Assembly: GCF_001995175.1 (NCBI RefSeq)
Contig: NZ_MUKN01000021.1
Coordinates: forward strand, 1-58,787
DNA: 58,787 nucleotides
Reading direction: 5' to 3'
Origin: Rathayibacter rhapontici
Lineage (GTDB): Bacteria; Actinomycetota; Actinomycetes; Actinomycetales; Microbacteriaceae
Positions 25,265 through 34,356 of the stretch are shown piece by piece (position 1 is the first letter of the stretch; each line of letters opens with the position of its first letter). The position numbers were made by a program, and so were the translations under genes. The notes under the pieces are model-generated. The model was given only the letters and a program-made list of their open reading frames with translations. It made no database searches and had not been told where the DNA came from.

Positions 25265-27835
25265 GTGCGCCCGCTCCCCTTCCTCCGCCGCGGACTCGCC
25301 GCGCTCGCCGCGGTCGTCCTCGTCGCCGTGCTCGCTCCGGCTGCACCGGGAGCCGATCCCGCGAGTGCCGTTGTCTCGGCGAGCGCGTCCGTCTCGGCGA
25401 GTGCGTCCGTCTCGGCGAGTGCGTCCGTCTCCACGGGCACCGCCGTCTCCGAGCGCAGCGCCGGCACCACGAGCGCCGCCTCCTCCACGAGCAGCGCCGC
25501 GGCCGCGGGCGCCGTGATCCCGGCGAAGTTCACCGACACCCTGGTCGCCGACGTCCCCTCGCCGACGGCGCTCGCCTTCGCCCTCGACGGGCGGGCGCTC
25601 GTCGCCTCCCGCGGCGGGCCCATCCGCATCGTCAAGAACGGCGTGCTGCTGGCCACTCCGGCGATCGACCTGCGCGCCAAGATCTGTGCCAACGGAGAGC
25701 GCGGCGTGCTCGGGCTCGCGGTCGACCCCGACCCCACGACCCGGGCGGTCTTCGTCTTCTACACGGCACGCGGATCCGATGCGGCCTGCCCCACGAACGC
25801 GAACGGCACGAAGATGCCGACCGGAGCCCCGCGCAACCGCGTCTCGCGGTTCGTCCTCGGCGCCGACGACCGGATCGACCCCGCCTCCGAGATGATCCTA
25901 CTCGACGGCATCTACTCCCCGGCCGGGTACCACAACGCCGGCGACCTCGCCGTCGGCAAGGACGGCCTGCTCTACGTCAGCATCGGCGACGGCGGCTGCG
26001 ACTACCGCGGCGGTGTCGGCTCCACCGGCGGCAGCGGCTGCGGCGGCAAGAACGACGCCGCGCGCGACCGCAACATCCTGAACGGCAAGATCGCGCGGAT
26101 CACGAGGACCGGCGGTGTTCCCGCGAGCAACCCGTTCCTCGGAACCGGGACCGCCTCGTGCCGCCTCGCCCCCGCGGCGAGCGGCACGGTCTGCCGCGAG
26201 ATCTTCGCGCAGGGCCTGCGGAACCCGTTCCGGATGGCGTTCGACCCCGACGCGACCGGCACCGTGTTCCGCATCAACGACGTCGGCCAGGACGCGTGGG
26301 AGGAGATCGACGCCGGCATCAAGGGTGCCGACTACGGCTGGAACACCCGCGAGGGGCACTGCGCCCAGACCGGCTCGCCGACGAACTGCGGAGCGGCGAA
26401 GCCCGCCGCGTACACCGATCCCGTCTTCGACTACTCCCACGCCGACGGCTGCGCCTCGATCACGGGAGGCGCGTTCGTGCCGAACGGGGTCTGGCCCGCC
26501 GCGTACACGGGCGCGTACCTCTTCGGCGACTACGTCTGCGGCAAGATCCGGGCGCTCAGCCCCGGCGGCACCGCGACCGACCTCGTCAGCGGACTCGGCA
26601 CCAGCAGCGCCGTCGCCATGGCGTTCGGACCGTCGCGGGGCACGCAGGACCTCTTCTACACGACCTACGCGAACGGCGGCCAGCTGCGCCGGCTCGCCTA
26701 CACCGGCACCGCGAACCGCGCACCGACCGCCGTCCTGACCGCCTCGCCGGCCTCCGGATCCGCGCCGCTCGCCGTGACGCTGAAGGGCGCGGGGAGCAGC
26801 GACCCGGACGGCGACGCGCTCACCTACCTCTGGTCGTTCGGCGACGGGACCGCGTCGAAGACCACGACGGCCTCCAGCTCCACCCACACCTACGCCCGGG
26901 GCGACTGGACGGCGACCCTGCGGGTCCGCGACTCCGCGGGCGCCGTGTCCGCCCCGGTGACGCAGCGGATCTCGTCCGGGAACCGCGCCCCGACCGTCTC
27001 GATCACGTCGCCGGCGGCCGGGTCGACCTTCACCTCGGGCACCACGTACCGGCTGCGGGCTACCGCGACGGACCCGGAGGACGGCGCCCTGCCCGCGTCG
27101 TCGCTGTCGTGGACCGTGCAGCGCCGGCACGCCGAGCACACGCATCCGTTCTTCGGGCCCGTGACCGGCAACGACGTGCCGTTCACCGCGCCGGGCCCCG
27201 AGGATCTGGCGGCGGCCGGGAACAGCGATCTGCTCGTCACCGTGACGGCGACGGACTCGAAGGGCCTCGTGCAGACGTCGACCCGGGTGTTCGCGCCGAA
27301 GAAGGTGTCGGTGACGATCGCGACGAGCCCCGCCGGTCGCACGGTGCTCGTGAACGGCACGCCGTTCACCGGGCCCGCCACCGTCGTCTCGTGGGCGGGA
27401 TCGCCGCTCCAGCTCGAGGTGCCGGCCCAGTCGACCGCGTCGGGCACGCCCTACGTCTTCTCCCGCTGGTCGGACGGCGGCGCCGCGGCGCACAGCATCA
27501 CGACACCGGGCGCGGCCGCCACGTACACGGCGACGCTGCGGCCGGCCGTGCTGGCGGGCCCGCCGACCGCGGTGACCACGACGGCCTCCGGAGCGGGGAC
27601 GGCCGTGCTGTCGTGGGCGCCGCCCGCGGGCGGGCCGACCGTGACGGGGTACCGGGTGTCGCGCGACGGGGTCGACGGGAGCGGCGCGGGACCGTGGGCG
27701 GCGGTGGTCGCCTCGACGAAGCGCTCGCAGACCTTCACGAACCTCGTCCCGGGCGGCACCTACCGCCTGTCGGTGCAGGCGGTCACGGCCGACGGCGCGG
27801 GGGCGGCGGTCGGCGCGACGGTGCTCGCGAAGTAG
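25265..27835 (+). CDS. Secreted PQQ-type sugar dehydrogenase with PKD and FnIII modules
   Basis: An 856-residue exported protein. GTG at 25265 follows GGAGG by five bases and starts a signal peptide (LPFLRRGLAALAAVVLVAVL). A short SASASV repeat linker leads into a six-bladed glucose/sorbosone dehydrogenase domain (about 85-490; GERGVLGLAVDP, YHNAGDLAVGKDGLLYVSIG, FAQGLRNPFRMAFDPD, WEEIDAGIKGADYGWN). The calcium/PQQ-facing motif GLRNPFR is intact. Next come a PKD domain (DPDGDALTYLWSFGDGT), an Ig-like segment with a His-rich WTVQRRHAEHTHPFFG as in carbohydrate-active proteins, and a C-terminal FnIII module. It probably oxidises aldoses or binds glycans outside the cell, but the PQQ source is not in the window. 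Confidence 0.92.
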   Translation: MRPLPFLRRGLAALAAVVLVAVLAPAAPGADPASAVVSASASVSASASVSASASVSTGTAVSERSAGTTSAASSTSSAAAAGAVIPAKFTDTLVADVPSPTALAFALDGRALVASRGGPIRIVKNGVLLATPAIDLRAKICANGERGVLGLAVDPDPTTRAVFVFYTARGSDAACPTNANGTKMPTGAPRNRVSRFVLGADDRIDPASEMILLDGIYSPAGYHNAGDLAVGKDGLLYVSIGDGGCDYRGGVGSTGGSGCGGKNDAARDRNILNGKIARITRTGGVPASNPFLGTGTASCRLAPAASGTVCREIFAQGLRNPFRMAFDPDATGTVFRINDVGQDAWEEIDAGIKGADYGWNTREGHCAQTGSPTNCGAAKPAAYTDPVFDYSHADGCASITGGAFVPNGVWPAAYTGAYLFGDYVCGKIRALSPGGTATDLVSGLGTSSAVAMAFGPSRGTQDLFYTTYANGGQLRRLAYTGTANRAPTAVLTASPASGSAPLAVTLKGAGSSDPDGDALTYLWSFGDGTASKTTTASSSTHTYARGDWTATLRVRDSAGAVSAPVTQRISSGNRAPTVSITSPAAGSTFTSGTTYRLRATATDPEDGALPASSLSWTVQRRHAEHTHPFFGPVTGNDVPFTAPGPEDLAAAGNSDLLVTVTATDSKGLVQTSTRVFAPKKVSVTIATSPAGRTVLVNGTPFTGPATVVSWAGSPLQLEVPAQSTASGTPYVFSRWSDGGAAAHSITTPGAAATYTATLRPAVLAGPPTAVTTTASGAGTAVLSWAPPAGGPTVTGYRVSRDGVDGSGAGPWAAVVASTKRSQTFTNLVPGGTYRLSVQAVTADGAGAAVGATVLAK
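25373..25426 (+). repeat. 18-nt tandem repeat inside the dehydrogenase gene
   Basis: Three copies of GTCTCGGCGAGYGCGTCC (25373, 25391, 25409), the last two identical. They encode the Val-Ser-Ala linker after the signal peptide. Copy number changes would keep the frame. Confidence 0.85.
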
Positions 27836-27841
27836 CGGGCG

Positions 27842-28827
27842 TCAGCGGCGCAGCGTCTGCCGGGGCAGCTCGCCGAAGCGCTGCGCGTAGTGCTGGGCGA
27901 AGCGGCCGGCGCCGACGAAGCCCCAGCGGGCGGCGACGTCGCCGACGACGAGCTCACCGGGGGCGGCGGTGCTCAGCTCGTCACGGGCGCGGTCGAGGCG
28001 CACTCCGCGCAGGTAGTGGCGCGGAGTGGTGCCGAAAGACCTCTGGAAGGCGAGCTGCAGGCCCCGGATCGTGAGGCCGGCGGCCTCGGCGATGTCGGCC
28101 ACGCCGAGGGGCAGATCGGCGTTCGCGTGCACGAACTCCACGGCGCGGCGCAGGCGCCGGGCGCTCACCGACGGCGGAGTGACGGGCATCGGCACGATCC
28201 GGTGGGCGAAGGTGCGCAGAGCCGCCTCGGCGGCGAACCGCGACGCGGAGTCGCGCTGCAGCTCGGTGGGGGCCTTCGCGACGGCGAGCGTGTCGCGGAG
28301 TCGGCGCACGGCGACCCACCAGGGAGCCTGGTCGCCCGCCACGGGAGCGAAGCGGATCGGGCCGGGCTCGCTGCCGTGCAGCTCTGCGGCGGCGCGCTCG
28401 AGGTAGGAGCGTCGAAGTGCACGAGAGCGTCGCGGTACTCGTGGGCCTCGAAGCCGAAGGGCCGCCCGGTCGGGAACATCGCGGGGCGGCCGACGACGAG
28501 GCGGTTCTCGTCGCGCCCGAGATCGACCGAGGCGCGGCCCTGCGTGAGCCAGAGCACGACGTAGACGCCGGCGGGGTCGACCGTGCCGCGCACACGGCCC
28601 AGGAACGAGGCCGAGTGCAGGCTCACCGGGCCGCCGCCGGTCGAGGCGTAGCGGTACTCGAACGGGGTCGTCGTGCGCTCGGCGCGGAAGCCGGAGCCGT
28701 TGTACCCGCGCTGGTAGAAGTCGCGGGCCTCGTCGAGATCAGCGCCGCGCCGCTCGCTGCGCCACACCGGGAGGCGCACGCCGCGGGAGCCGCCGGAGGG
28801 CGCGCTCGGAACGGCGACGGGACTCAT
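27842..28827 (-). pseudogene. AraC family transcriptional regulator, frameshifted
   Basis: The N-terminal half (from ATG 28827) is an AraC-binding-like cupin domain: DEARDFYQRGYNGSGF, FEYRYASTGGG, GVYVVLWLTQGRASVDLG, ending EYRDALVHFDAP near 28405. The C-terminal half continues in another frame as YLERAAAELHGSEPGPIRFA and contains two helix-turn-helix units (LGVADIAEAAGLTIRGLQLA; VGDVAARWGFVGAGRFAQHY), stopping at 27842. One base is missing at 28406-28407, in a GG that was probably GGG. Restored length is about 328 residues, normal for the family. It ends 6 bp from the convergent dehydrogenase gene. Target unknown. Confidence 0.85.
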
Positions 28828-28933
28828 CGTGTCAGCGTGGCAGAGACCACCGACATCGACCGCCCGGAGCGGGTCAGGGCCCCGGAATCGGGGCGGATGT
28901 GCACCGGAAGGGCCGATCCCGGTGCGGATCCGC

Positions 28934-29584
28934 TCACGGGACCAGGCCGCGGTCCATCCAGAAGAGCCCGAGCGCCGCGACCGCCGCGGTCTCGATCATC
29001 GCGCCGCTGCGGATCAGCTCGGCGACCTCGTGGTCCGGGAACCACCGCTGCACCATGTCGGACTCGGTGGCCTCGCGGGCGTGCTCGCCGTGCTCGAGGT
29101 CCTCGGCGAGGAAGACGTCGACGGACTGGGCGACGAAGCCGTACGCCTCGCTCAGCCGGCCGAGGTGCCGGAGCCGCCCGGCGCGCAGGCCCGTCTCCTC
29201 GCGGAGCTCGGCGCGGGCCAGCGCAGGGGCGTCGCCACCGGGGGAGCCGTGCGGCCAGCCGCCCGCCGGGAACTCCCACGCGCGTCGTCCGATCGGGTAG
29301 CGGAACTGCTCGACCAGCCAGAACCCGTCGCCCTCGCGGGGGAGGATCAGGGCGTAGTCGTCGCGCTCGACGACGGAGTAGACGCCCGTGCTCCCGCCGG
29401 GCCAGAGCACCTCGTCCTCGCGGACGCGGATCCACGGGGTCTCGTAGGCGACCCGCGTCGAGAGCTGCTCGACGCGGGCGGCGGACGCGGTTCCCGAGGG
29501 GTCGCCGGTCACCGGCACGGCACCGGAACGCAGAGCGGGGCCGCCCGAACCGGACGACCCCGTCGACGACGATGCGTCACGCAC
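28934..29584 (-). CDS. NUDIX hydrolase, ADP-ribose pyrophosphatase-like
   Basis: A 216-residue NUDIX protein of the ADP-sugar pyrophosphatase type: YETPWIRVREDEVLWPGG, GFWLVEQFRYPIGRRAWEFP, then the Nudix box region AGGWPHGSPGGDAPALARAE followed by LREETGL. The box has a short insertion and Ala in place of the usual Arg before Glu, but the LREETG glutamates remain. GTG at 29584 overlaps the DUF3073 gene by eight bases, suggesting coupling. Internal starts such as the GTG at VTGDPSG are possible because the first 30 residues are low complexity. Likely housekeeping turnover of ADP-ribose or a related nucleotide sugar. Confidence 0.82.
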   Translation of the reverse strand: MRDASSSTGSSGSGGPALRSGAVPVTGDPSGTASAARVEQLSTRVAYETPWIRVREDEVLWPGGSTGVYSVVERDDYALILPREGDGFWLVEQFRYPIGRRAWEFPAGGWPHGSPGGDAPALARAELREETGLRAGRLRHLGRLSEAYGFVAQSVDVFLAEDLEHGEHAREATESDMVQRWFPDHEVAELIRSGAMIETAAVAALGLFWMDRGLVP

Positions 29585-29774
29585 GCTTCTGGTGCTGCTC
29601 CTCGACGAAGTCCGTGTCGTCGCCGTCGTCCTCGGCGTCGATCCACTTCGAGTAGTCCGGCTCGTCCGGGTGGCTGAGCTCTCGCTCCAGCGCGCTGTAA
29701 TCGACCGCCGGGCTGAACGACTTCAGCTCACGGGCGATCTTGGTGTTCTTCGCCTTCTGACGGCCGCGCCCCAT
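29577..29774 (-). CDS. DUF3073 family small protein
   Basis: A 65-residue conserved actinobacterial protein. The family start MGRGRQKAKNTKIARELK is basic, the middle FSPAVDYSALEREL is conserved, and the end is acidic (DAEDDGDDTDFVEE). The ATG at 29774 has GAGGGGG upstream, so the five-residue longer reading is rejected. In many actinobacteria this gene lies near purM; here it is 10 kb away. Function unknown; the basic and acidic halves suggest nucleic-acid or ribosome contact. Confidence 0.88.
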   Translation of the reverse strand: MGRGRQKAKNTKIARELKSFSPAVDYSALERELSHPDEPDYSKWIDAEDDGDDTDFVEEQHQKRA

Positions 29775-29827
29775 GGGTGACCCCCTCACGATGACAGGCC
29801 AGACGGGCGATGAAGCCGGCTGGGGAA

Positions 29828-29857
29828 GTGGTTATCAACGACGTGGTTACGAACGAT
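29828..29857. promoter_or_regulatory. 15-bp direct repeat upstream of the DUF3073 gene
   Basis: GTGGTTATCAACGAC is directly followed by GTGGTTACGAACGAT in an unusually A/T-rich spacer. A further odd palindrome CTACCCGGTAG lies at 29877-29887. This is probably the promoter and regulator region of the DUF3073 gene and possibly of the divergent monooxygenase gene; the binding protein is unknown. Confidence 0.4.
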
Positions 29858-29965
29858 GAACTGAGAACAGTGAAATCTACCCGGTAGTTTAGCAGACGGG
29901 GCACACGCCACTCCGGGCCCGGGGCATCCGGATCGAGGCGGCCCCTCGACGACGGGGGGAGCAGC

Positions 29966-31057
29966 GTGGACCGACCCTCCGCGCCGCGGTCCGTCGTCGT
30001 GATCGGCGCCGGTCAGGCCGGTCTCGCGGTGGCCTACTACCTGCGGCGTCTGGGGCTGGAATCCGGCCGTGACCTGGTGATCCTCGACCGCGGCCCCCTG
30101 CCCGGCGGCGCGTGGCAGTTCCGGTGGGAGGCGCTGCGGCTGGGGTCGGCGCACCGGGTCCACGATCTGCCCGGCATGGACCGGATGGGGCTCTCCTTCG
30201 CGACCGCCGATCGGCGGCGCCCGGCGCGCGATGTGGTCACCGAGTACTACGGCGACTACGAGCGCGCCTGGGACCTGCCCGTCCGGCGCCCCGAGGCGGT
30301 GCGGAGCGTCACGAGTGCGATGCCGGGCGACCGCTCCTCCGCCCTGGTGATCGAGACGGACCGCGCCGTCGAGCACGCTCGGATCGTCGTGAACGCGACG
30401 GGGACCTGGGGGTCGCCCTTCGTGCCGTACTACCCGGGCCGCGACCGCTTCAAGGGCGTGCAGCTCGACACCACCGAGTACGTGCGGGCCGAGGACTTCG
30501 CGGGCAAGCAGGTCGTCGTCGTGGGCGGCGGCACCTCGGCGATCGGCTTCCTGCTCGAGCTCGAGCGGGTCGCGCGCTCGGTCACCTGGGCGACGCGGCG
30601 CCCGGTCGAGTTCCGCGACGGCGAGCAGCTCGCCTTCGAGTCGGCGGTGGAGGCGGTGGCCGAGCAGGACCGCGCGGCGCGCGCCGGCCGGGCCCTGCCG
30701 AGCATCGTCGGCGGCACGGGCGTGCAGCGCACCCGGAGGGTCGTGGCCGGGATCGAGCGCGGGGTGCTCCGCGAGCGGGGCGTGTTCCGCTCGATCGAGG
30801 AGGACGGCGTGCGCTGGCCCGACGGGAGCTTCACGCGCGCCGACGCGATCATCTGGGCGACGGGGTTCCGACCGGAGCTGCGCCACCTGGCGCCGCTCGG
30901 GCTGCGCGAGCGCGAGGGCGGAGTCGCCGTCGCGAACGGCGCGTCCCTCACCGACCCGCGGGTGTTCTTCGCGGGCTACGGACCGACGGCCTCGACGATC
31001 GGGGCGAACCGCTCGGGGCGCACGATCGCGCGCGCGGTGGTGGCGCGGCTGCCCTGA
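29966..31057 (+). CDS. FAD/NAD(P)-binding oxidoreductase, flavin monooxygenase-like
   Basis: A 363-residue two-dinucleotide-binding-domain flavoprotein. VVVIGAGQAGLAVAYYLRRL (residues 10-29) binds FAD and VVVVGGGTSAIGFLLELE (about 190) binds NAD(P)H. NATGTWGSPFVPYYPG is the linker between them and ATGFRPELRHL is the typical C-terminal motif. This is the small YdeM/CzcO-like FMO type, with likely roles in metal resistance or N/S-oxidation unknown here. GTG start at 29966. It converges with the debranching enzyme gene with a 3-bp gap. No partner suggests a substrate. Confidence 0.9.
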   Translation: MDRPSAPRSVVVIGAGQAGLAVAYYLRRLGLESGRDLVILDRGPLPGGAWQFRWEALRLGSAHRVHDLPGMDRMGLSFATADRRRPARDVVTEYYGDYERAWDLPVRRPEAVRSVTSAMPGDRSSALVIETDRAVEHARIVVNATGTWGSPFVPYYPGRDRFKGVQLDTTEYVRAEDFAGKQVVVVGGGTSAIGFLLELERVARSVTWATRRPVEFRDGEQLAFESAVEAVAEQDRAARAGRALPSIVGGTGVQRTRRVVAGIERGVLRERGVFRSIEEDGVRWPDGSFTRADAIIWATGFRPELRHLAPLGLREREGGVAVANGASLTDPRVFFAGYGPTASTIGANRSGRTIARAVVARLP

Positions 31058-31060
31058 GGC

Positions 31061-33083
31061 TCAAACGCGCCCGTCCCAGTCCACCGGCACGACGGACCCG
31101 CGGTGGCGGATCCCGTCGACCCGGATCGGCCCGGCGAGGGCGGGCGAGATCGGAGCGACGACCAGCGTCTCCCCTCCCGGCGCGAGCCCCAGCGCCGCCG
31201 ACAGCACCGCGACGGCCGAGGCCGCCGACCAGGCCTGCGGTCGGCAGGCGGCGGGATACGGCACCGGCGCGGGCGCCTCGGCGGCGGAGTCGCCCGAGTG
31301 CAGCTCGGGCATCCGGTAGCCGAAGCCCTCGGCGGCGGCGAGCAGGCCGCGCGCGAGCGTCGTCGCCTCGGCGCCGAAGCCCGTCGCGGGCCAGCCCCGT
31401 GACGGCGATGGCGGTGTCGTGCGCCCAGACCGTTCCTCCGTGGTACGAGAGCGGCCAGTAGCCGTCGGAGTCGGTCGACATCGTGCGCAGTCCGTAGCCG
31501 GAGGAGAGCTCGGGCGAGACCAGCAGCTCGGCCACGCGCGCGGCGCGCTCGGCCGGCAGGATCCCGGTGCCCAGCAGGTGGCCGATGTTGCTCGTGACCG
31601 TGTCGACGGGCCGCTTCCGCGCGTCGAGGGCGATCGCGGGGTAGCCGCCGGCGGCCGTGTCGATCCAGAACGACTCGGCGAACCGCGACTTCAGCGCCGC
31701 CGCCCACTCGCGCCACGCGGTGCCGTCGCGGCCGAACCGCTCGAGCAGCGCAGCGCCTCCGATCGCCGCCTCGTAGGCGTAGGCCTGCACCTCGCAGAGT
31801 GCGATCGGACCCTCGGCCAGGGTGCCGTCGCGCCACTGGATCGAGTCGCCGGAGTCCTTCCAGCCCTGGTTGGCGAGGCCGTGCCCGGTCGTGTCGACGT
31901 ACTCGAGCAGGCCGTCGCCGTCGGAGTCGCCGTGGTCGCGGAGCCAGTGCAGCGCCGACTCGAGCGCGGGCAGCAGGGCCTCGACCTCGACCTCGGGGAG
32001 TCCCCAGCGCCAGGCGTCGTGCAGCAGGCAGATCCAGAGCGCCGTGGCGTCGACGGTGCCGAAGTAGAGCGGAGGGAGCGAGACGCCCTCTCCCGGGATC
32101 TCGAGGGTCGTCGAGCGCAGCTCGTGCATGATCTTGCCGGGCTGCTCGGCGGTGCCGGCGACGTGCTCGGTGCCCTGCAGCCCCGCGAGCACGCGCAGGG
32201 TCGAGCCGGCGATCCCGGTGCCCAGCGGCAGGAGCATCCGCGCCGCCCAGATCGAGTCGCGGCCGAAGAGGGTGAAGAACCAGGGGGCGCCGGCGGCCAG
32301 GAACGGCTCGTCCGGACGGTCGACGGTGACCATCCGCAGGGCGTCGAGGTCGTCGAGGGCGACGCGGCACCAGGACGCGAGGCGGGAGTCGCCCGCGTCG
32401 ACCGTCGTGCCGCTCCACTCCGCGGGGTCGGGGGCGCCGGCGACGACCGCGGCGGAGTCCTCCATCGCGACGCTCCACTCCACCTCGACGGCGCCGCGGG
32501 CGGGGACCACGACGTCCCAGGTGAACGTCGTGCTCGCTCCTGTCGCAATCGCGGCGCCCGGCGCACGCACGTCGGCGCGGACGGTGCCCGAGGTCCACAC
32601 GACGGAGCCGTCGCCCGCCTCGGTGCGGACGTCGGCGTCGTCGCGCAGGCCGGCTTTCACGACGTGCACGAGGGAGAAGTCGGGCTCGAGGGCGAGGTCG
32701 AGTCGCGTGGCGACCTCCTCGGGCAGGGCCGACTCGAGGCGGATGCTCTCGCGGAGCGATCCGGCCGCGACGGTGCGCGTGCGGACGACGCGGAACCGCG
32801 GGTCGGCCGACGAGTCGTCGAGGCGGCGGGCGAGGCCGGTGAAGCGGGCGGAGGAGGCTCCGTCGCGGCCGGCGGCGATCGGCTCGAGGGGGAGCCCGCC
32901 GACGAGGAGGGAGGCTGCGGCGAGCACGCGGACGTCGCCGTGGTAGAGCCCGTGGATCGGCTGCGGGCCCAGCTCGCCCGTCTCGTCGCACCACAGCTGC
33001 GAGGGCGCGCGGAGGAGGACGACGGCCTCGTGGAGGAGGGGCTGGAGGGGCGTGCTGCTGCGGTCGTCGCGCTCGGTCGTCAC
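31061..33083 (-). pseudogene. Glycogen-debranching-like glucosidase (GDE N-terminal domain plus alpha/alpha barrel), frameshifted
   Basis: Starts at GTG 33083 after GAGGAG. The N-terminal beta domain (LLHEAVVLLRAPSQLWCDET, IHGLYHGDVRVLA) is the GDE_N_bis type. An (alpha/alpha)6 catalytic region follows with WFFTLFGRDSIWAARMLLPL, GLANQGWKDSGDSIQWRDG and SYHGGTVWAHDTAI, motifs of amylo-alpha-1,6-glucosidase/GH63-like enzymes with their acidic residues. At 31380-31382 one extra C shifts the frame; removing it restores ARDGFGAEATTLARG and the last ~110 residues ending VDWDGRV at 31061. Intact length would be about 673. It is divergent from the LacI gene across an operator, so it probably acts on alpha-glucosides taken up by the adjacent ABC system. 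Confidence 0.87.
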
Positions 33084-33160
33084 GGTCGACTCCTCACTGA
33101 ATCGTCGGTGCGGGCCGCGTCGTGCAGCGCCTGCGGGATCGGACCGTCGGTGGCTGCCGG

Positions 33161-33188
33161 TTGACAGCACCGCGGTCGGAGGTAATGT
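33161..33188 (+). promoter_or_regulatory. Sigma-70-type promoter of the lacI-like gene
   Basis: TTGACA (33161-33166) and TAATGT (33183-33188) are separated by 16 bp, a near-consensus housekeeping promoter. The predicted start of transcription falls just before the palindromic operator at 33198. Confidence 0.75.
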
Positions 33189-33197
33189 AGCACTCGC

Positions 33198-33213
33198 ATT
33201 TGATCGATCAAAT
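33198..33213. promoter_or_regulatory. LacI-type operator
   Basis: ATTTGATCGATCAAAT is a perfect 16-bp palindrome with the central CG typical of LacI-family sites. It lies about ten bases downstream of the -10 box and 60 bp before the regulator gene, ideal for autorepression and for control of the divergent debranching gene. Confidence 0.8.
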
Positions 33214-33272
33214 CGGCGCTCGGCGCCTTCTTGGAACGATCGAACCGCATCCGGACCCGTCGAGGAGGACGC

Positions 33273-34301
33273 ATGGCACTGCCGACCGTCGAAGACGTGG
33301 CCCGCGCCGCCGGAGTCTCGCGGCAGACCGTCTCGAACGTGCTCAACAGCCCGACGATCGTGCGTCCGGCCACCCGCGAGCGGGTCGAGAAGGCGATCGC
33401 CGACCTGAAGTACCGGCCGCACGCCTCCGCCCGCCGCCTGCGCACCCGCAAGTCGGGCACCATCGGCGTCCGGATGGACCGCGTGCTCGACGGCATCTCG
33501 GGCAGCCTGCTCGACCGCTTCCTGCACGCCGTGACCGAGCAGGCGGATGCGCGCGGAATGCGCATCCTGCTGTACACGGCGAGCACCCCCGAGGACGAGA
33601 TCGCGCAGATCGGACGGCTCCGCGACGGCGCCGACGTGGACGCCTTCGTGCTCACCTCGACCTTCTACGGCGATCCCCGCACCGCATGGCTCCGCGACCA
33701 GGGCGTGCCCTTCGTGACGTTCGGCCGCCCCTGGGGTCTGGACGACCAGGGCGATCCGCAGCACCTCTGGGTCGACGTCGACGGCGCCTCCGGGGTCGCG
33801 CAGGCCAGCCGGCACCTCGCGGACCAGGGGTGCTCGACCGTCGCGTTCTTCGGCTGGCCGAGCGGATCCGCGACCGGCGACGACCGCCGCAGCGGCTGGG
33901 AGCGGGTCATGGGGGAGCGGTTCCCCGGAGTCGCACTGCTGCGAGCCGAGGCGGAGGACGACGTGCAGCAGGCCCGGTCCGCCGCGATCGCGTTCCTCGA
34001 GGCGAACCCCGCGGTCGACGGTCTGGTCTGCGTCTCGGACTCCCTCGCGCTCGGCGCCTCGATGGCCGCCGTCGCCGTCGGCCGCCCCGACCTCTCGATC
34101 GTCGGCTTCGACAACACCCCGGTCGCCGCCGCCGTCGGCCTCTCGAGCGTCGAGCAGGACCTCGGCGCCGTCGCGGCCGGCGCCCTCGAGCTCCTGCTCG
34201 GCGAACGGGGCGACGACATCGTGCACCGCGAGCTCGCCGCCGGAGAGGCCCACCGCCTCATCGAGCCGCACCTCGTGGTGCGGACACCCCTCCACCTCTG
34301 A
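33273..34301 (+). CDS. LacI family transcriptional regulator of the sugar locus
   Basis: A 342-residue LacI/GalR repressor. The helix-turn-helix TVEDVARAAGVSRQTVSNVL (residues 5-24) and hinge region (YRPHASARRLRTRKSG) are followed by a periplasmic-binding-type sugar domain (ADVDAFVLTSTF, DGLVCVSDSLALGASMAA, LSIVGFDNTP). The ATG at 33273 has GAGGAG upstream. The gene sits between the debranching enzyme and the binding-protein gene and has its own promoter plus a 16-bp operator. It probably represses both directions and is released by a mono- or oligosaccharide. Confidence 0.95.
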   Translation: MALPTVEDVARAAGVSRQTVSNVLNSPTIVRPATRERVEKAIADLKYRPHASARRLRTRKSGTIGVRMDRVLDGISGSLLDRFLHAVTEQADARGMRILLYTASTPEDEIAQIGRLRDGADVDAFVLTSTFYGDPRTAWLRDQGVPFVTFGRPWGLDDQGDPQHLWVDVDGASGVAQASRHLADQGCSTVAFFGWPSGSATGDDRRSGWERVMGERFPGVALLRAEAEDDVQQARSAAIAFLEANPAVDGLVCVSDSLALGASMAAVAVGRPDLSIVGFDNTPVAAAVGLSSVEQDLGAVAAGALELLLGERGDDIVHRELAAGEAHRLIEPHLVVRTPLHL

Positions 34302-34356
34302 CTCCCACAGCCCCGAGCACCTCCCGGTGCACCTCCCGATCACGAAAGGTCAGGCC

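Noticed and set aside
29828..29857. DnaA boxes / replication origin
   Set aside because: TTATCAACG matches the DnaA box only partly, there is a single pair, and no dnaA or dnaN nearby.
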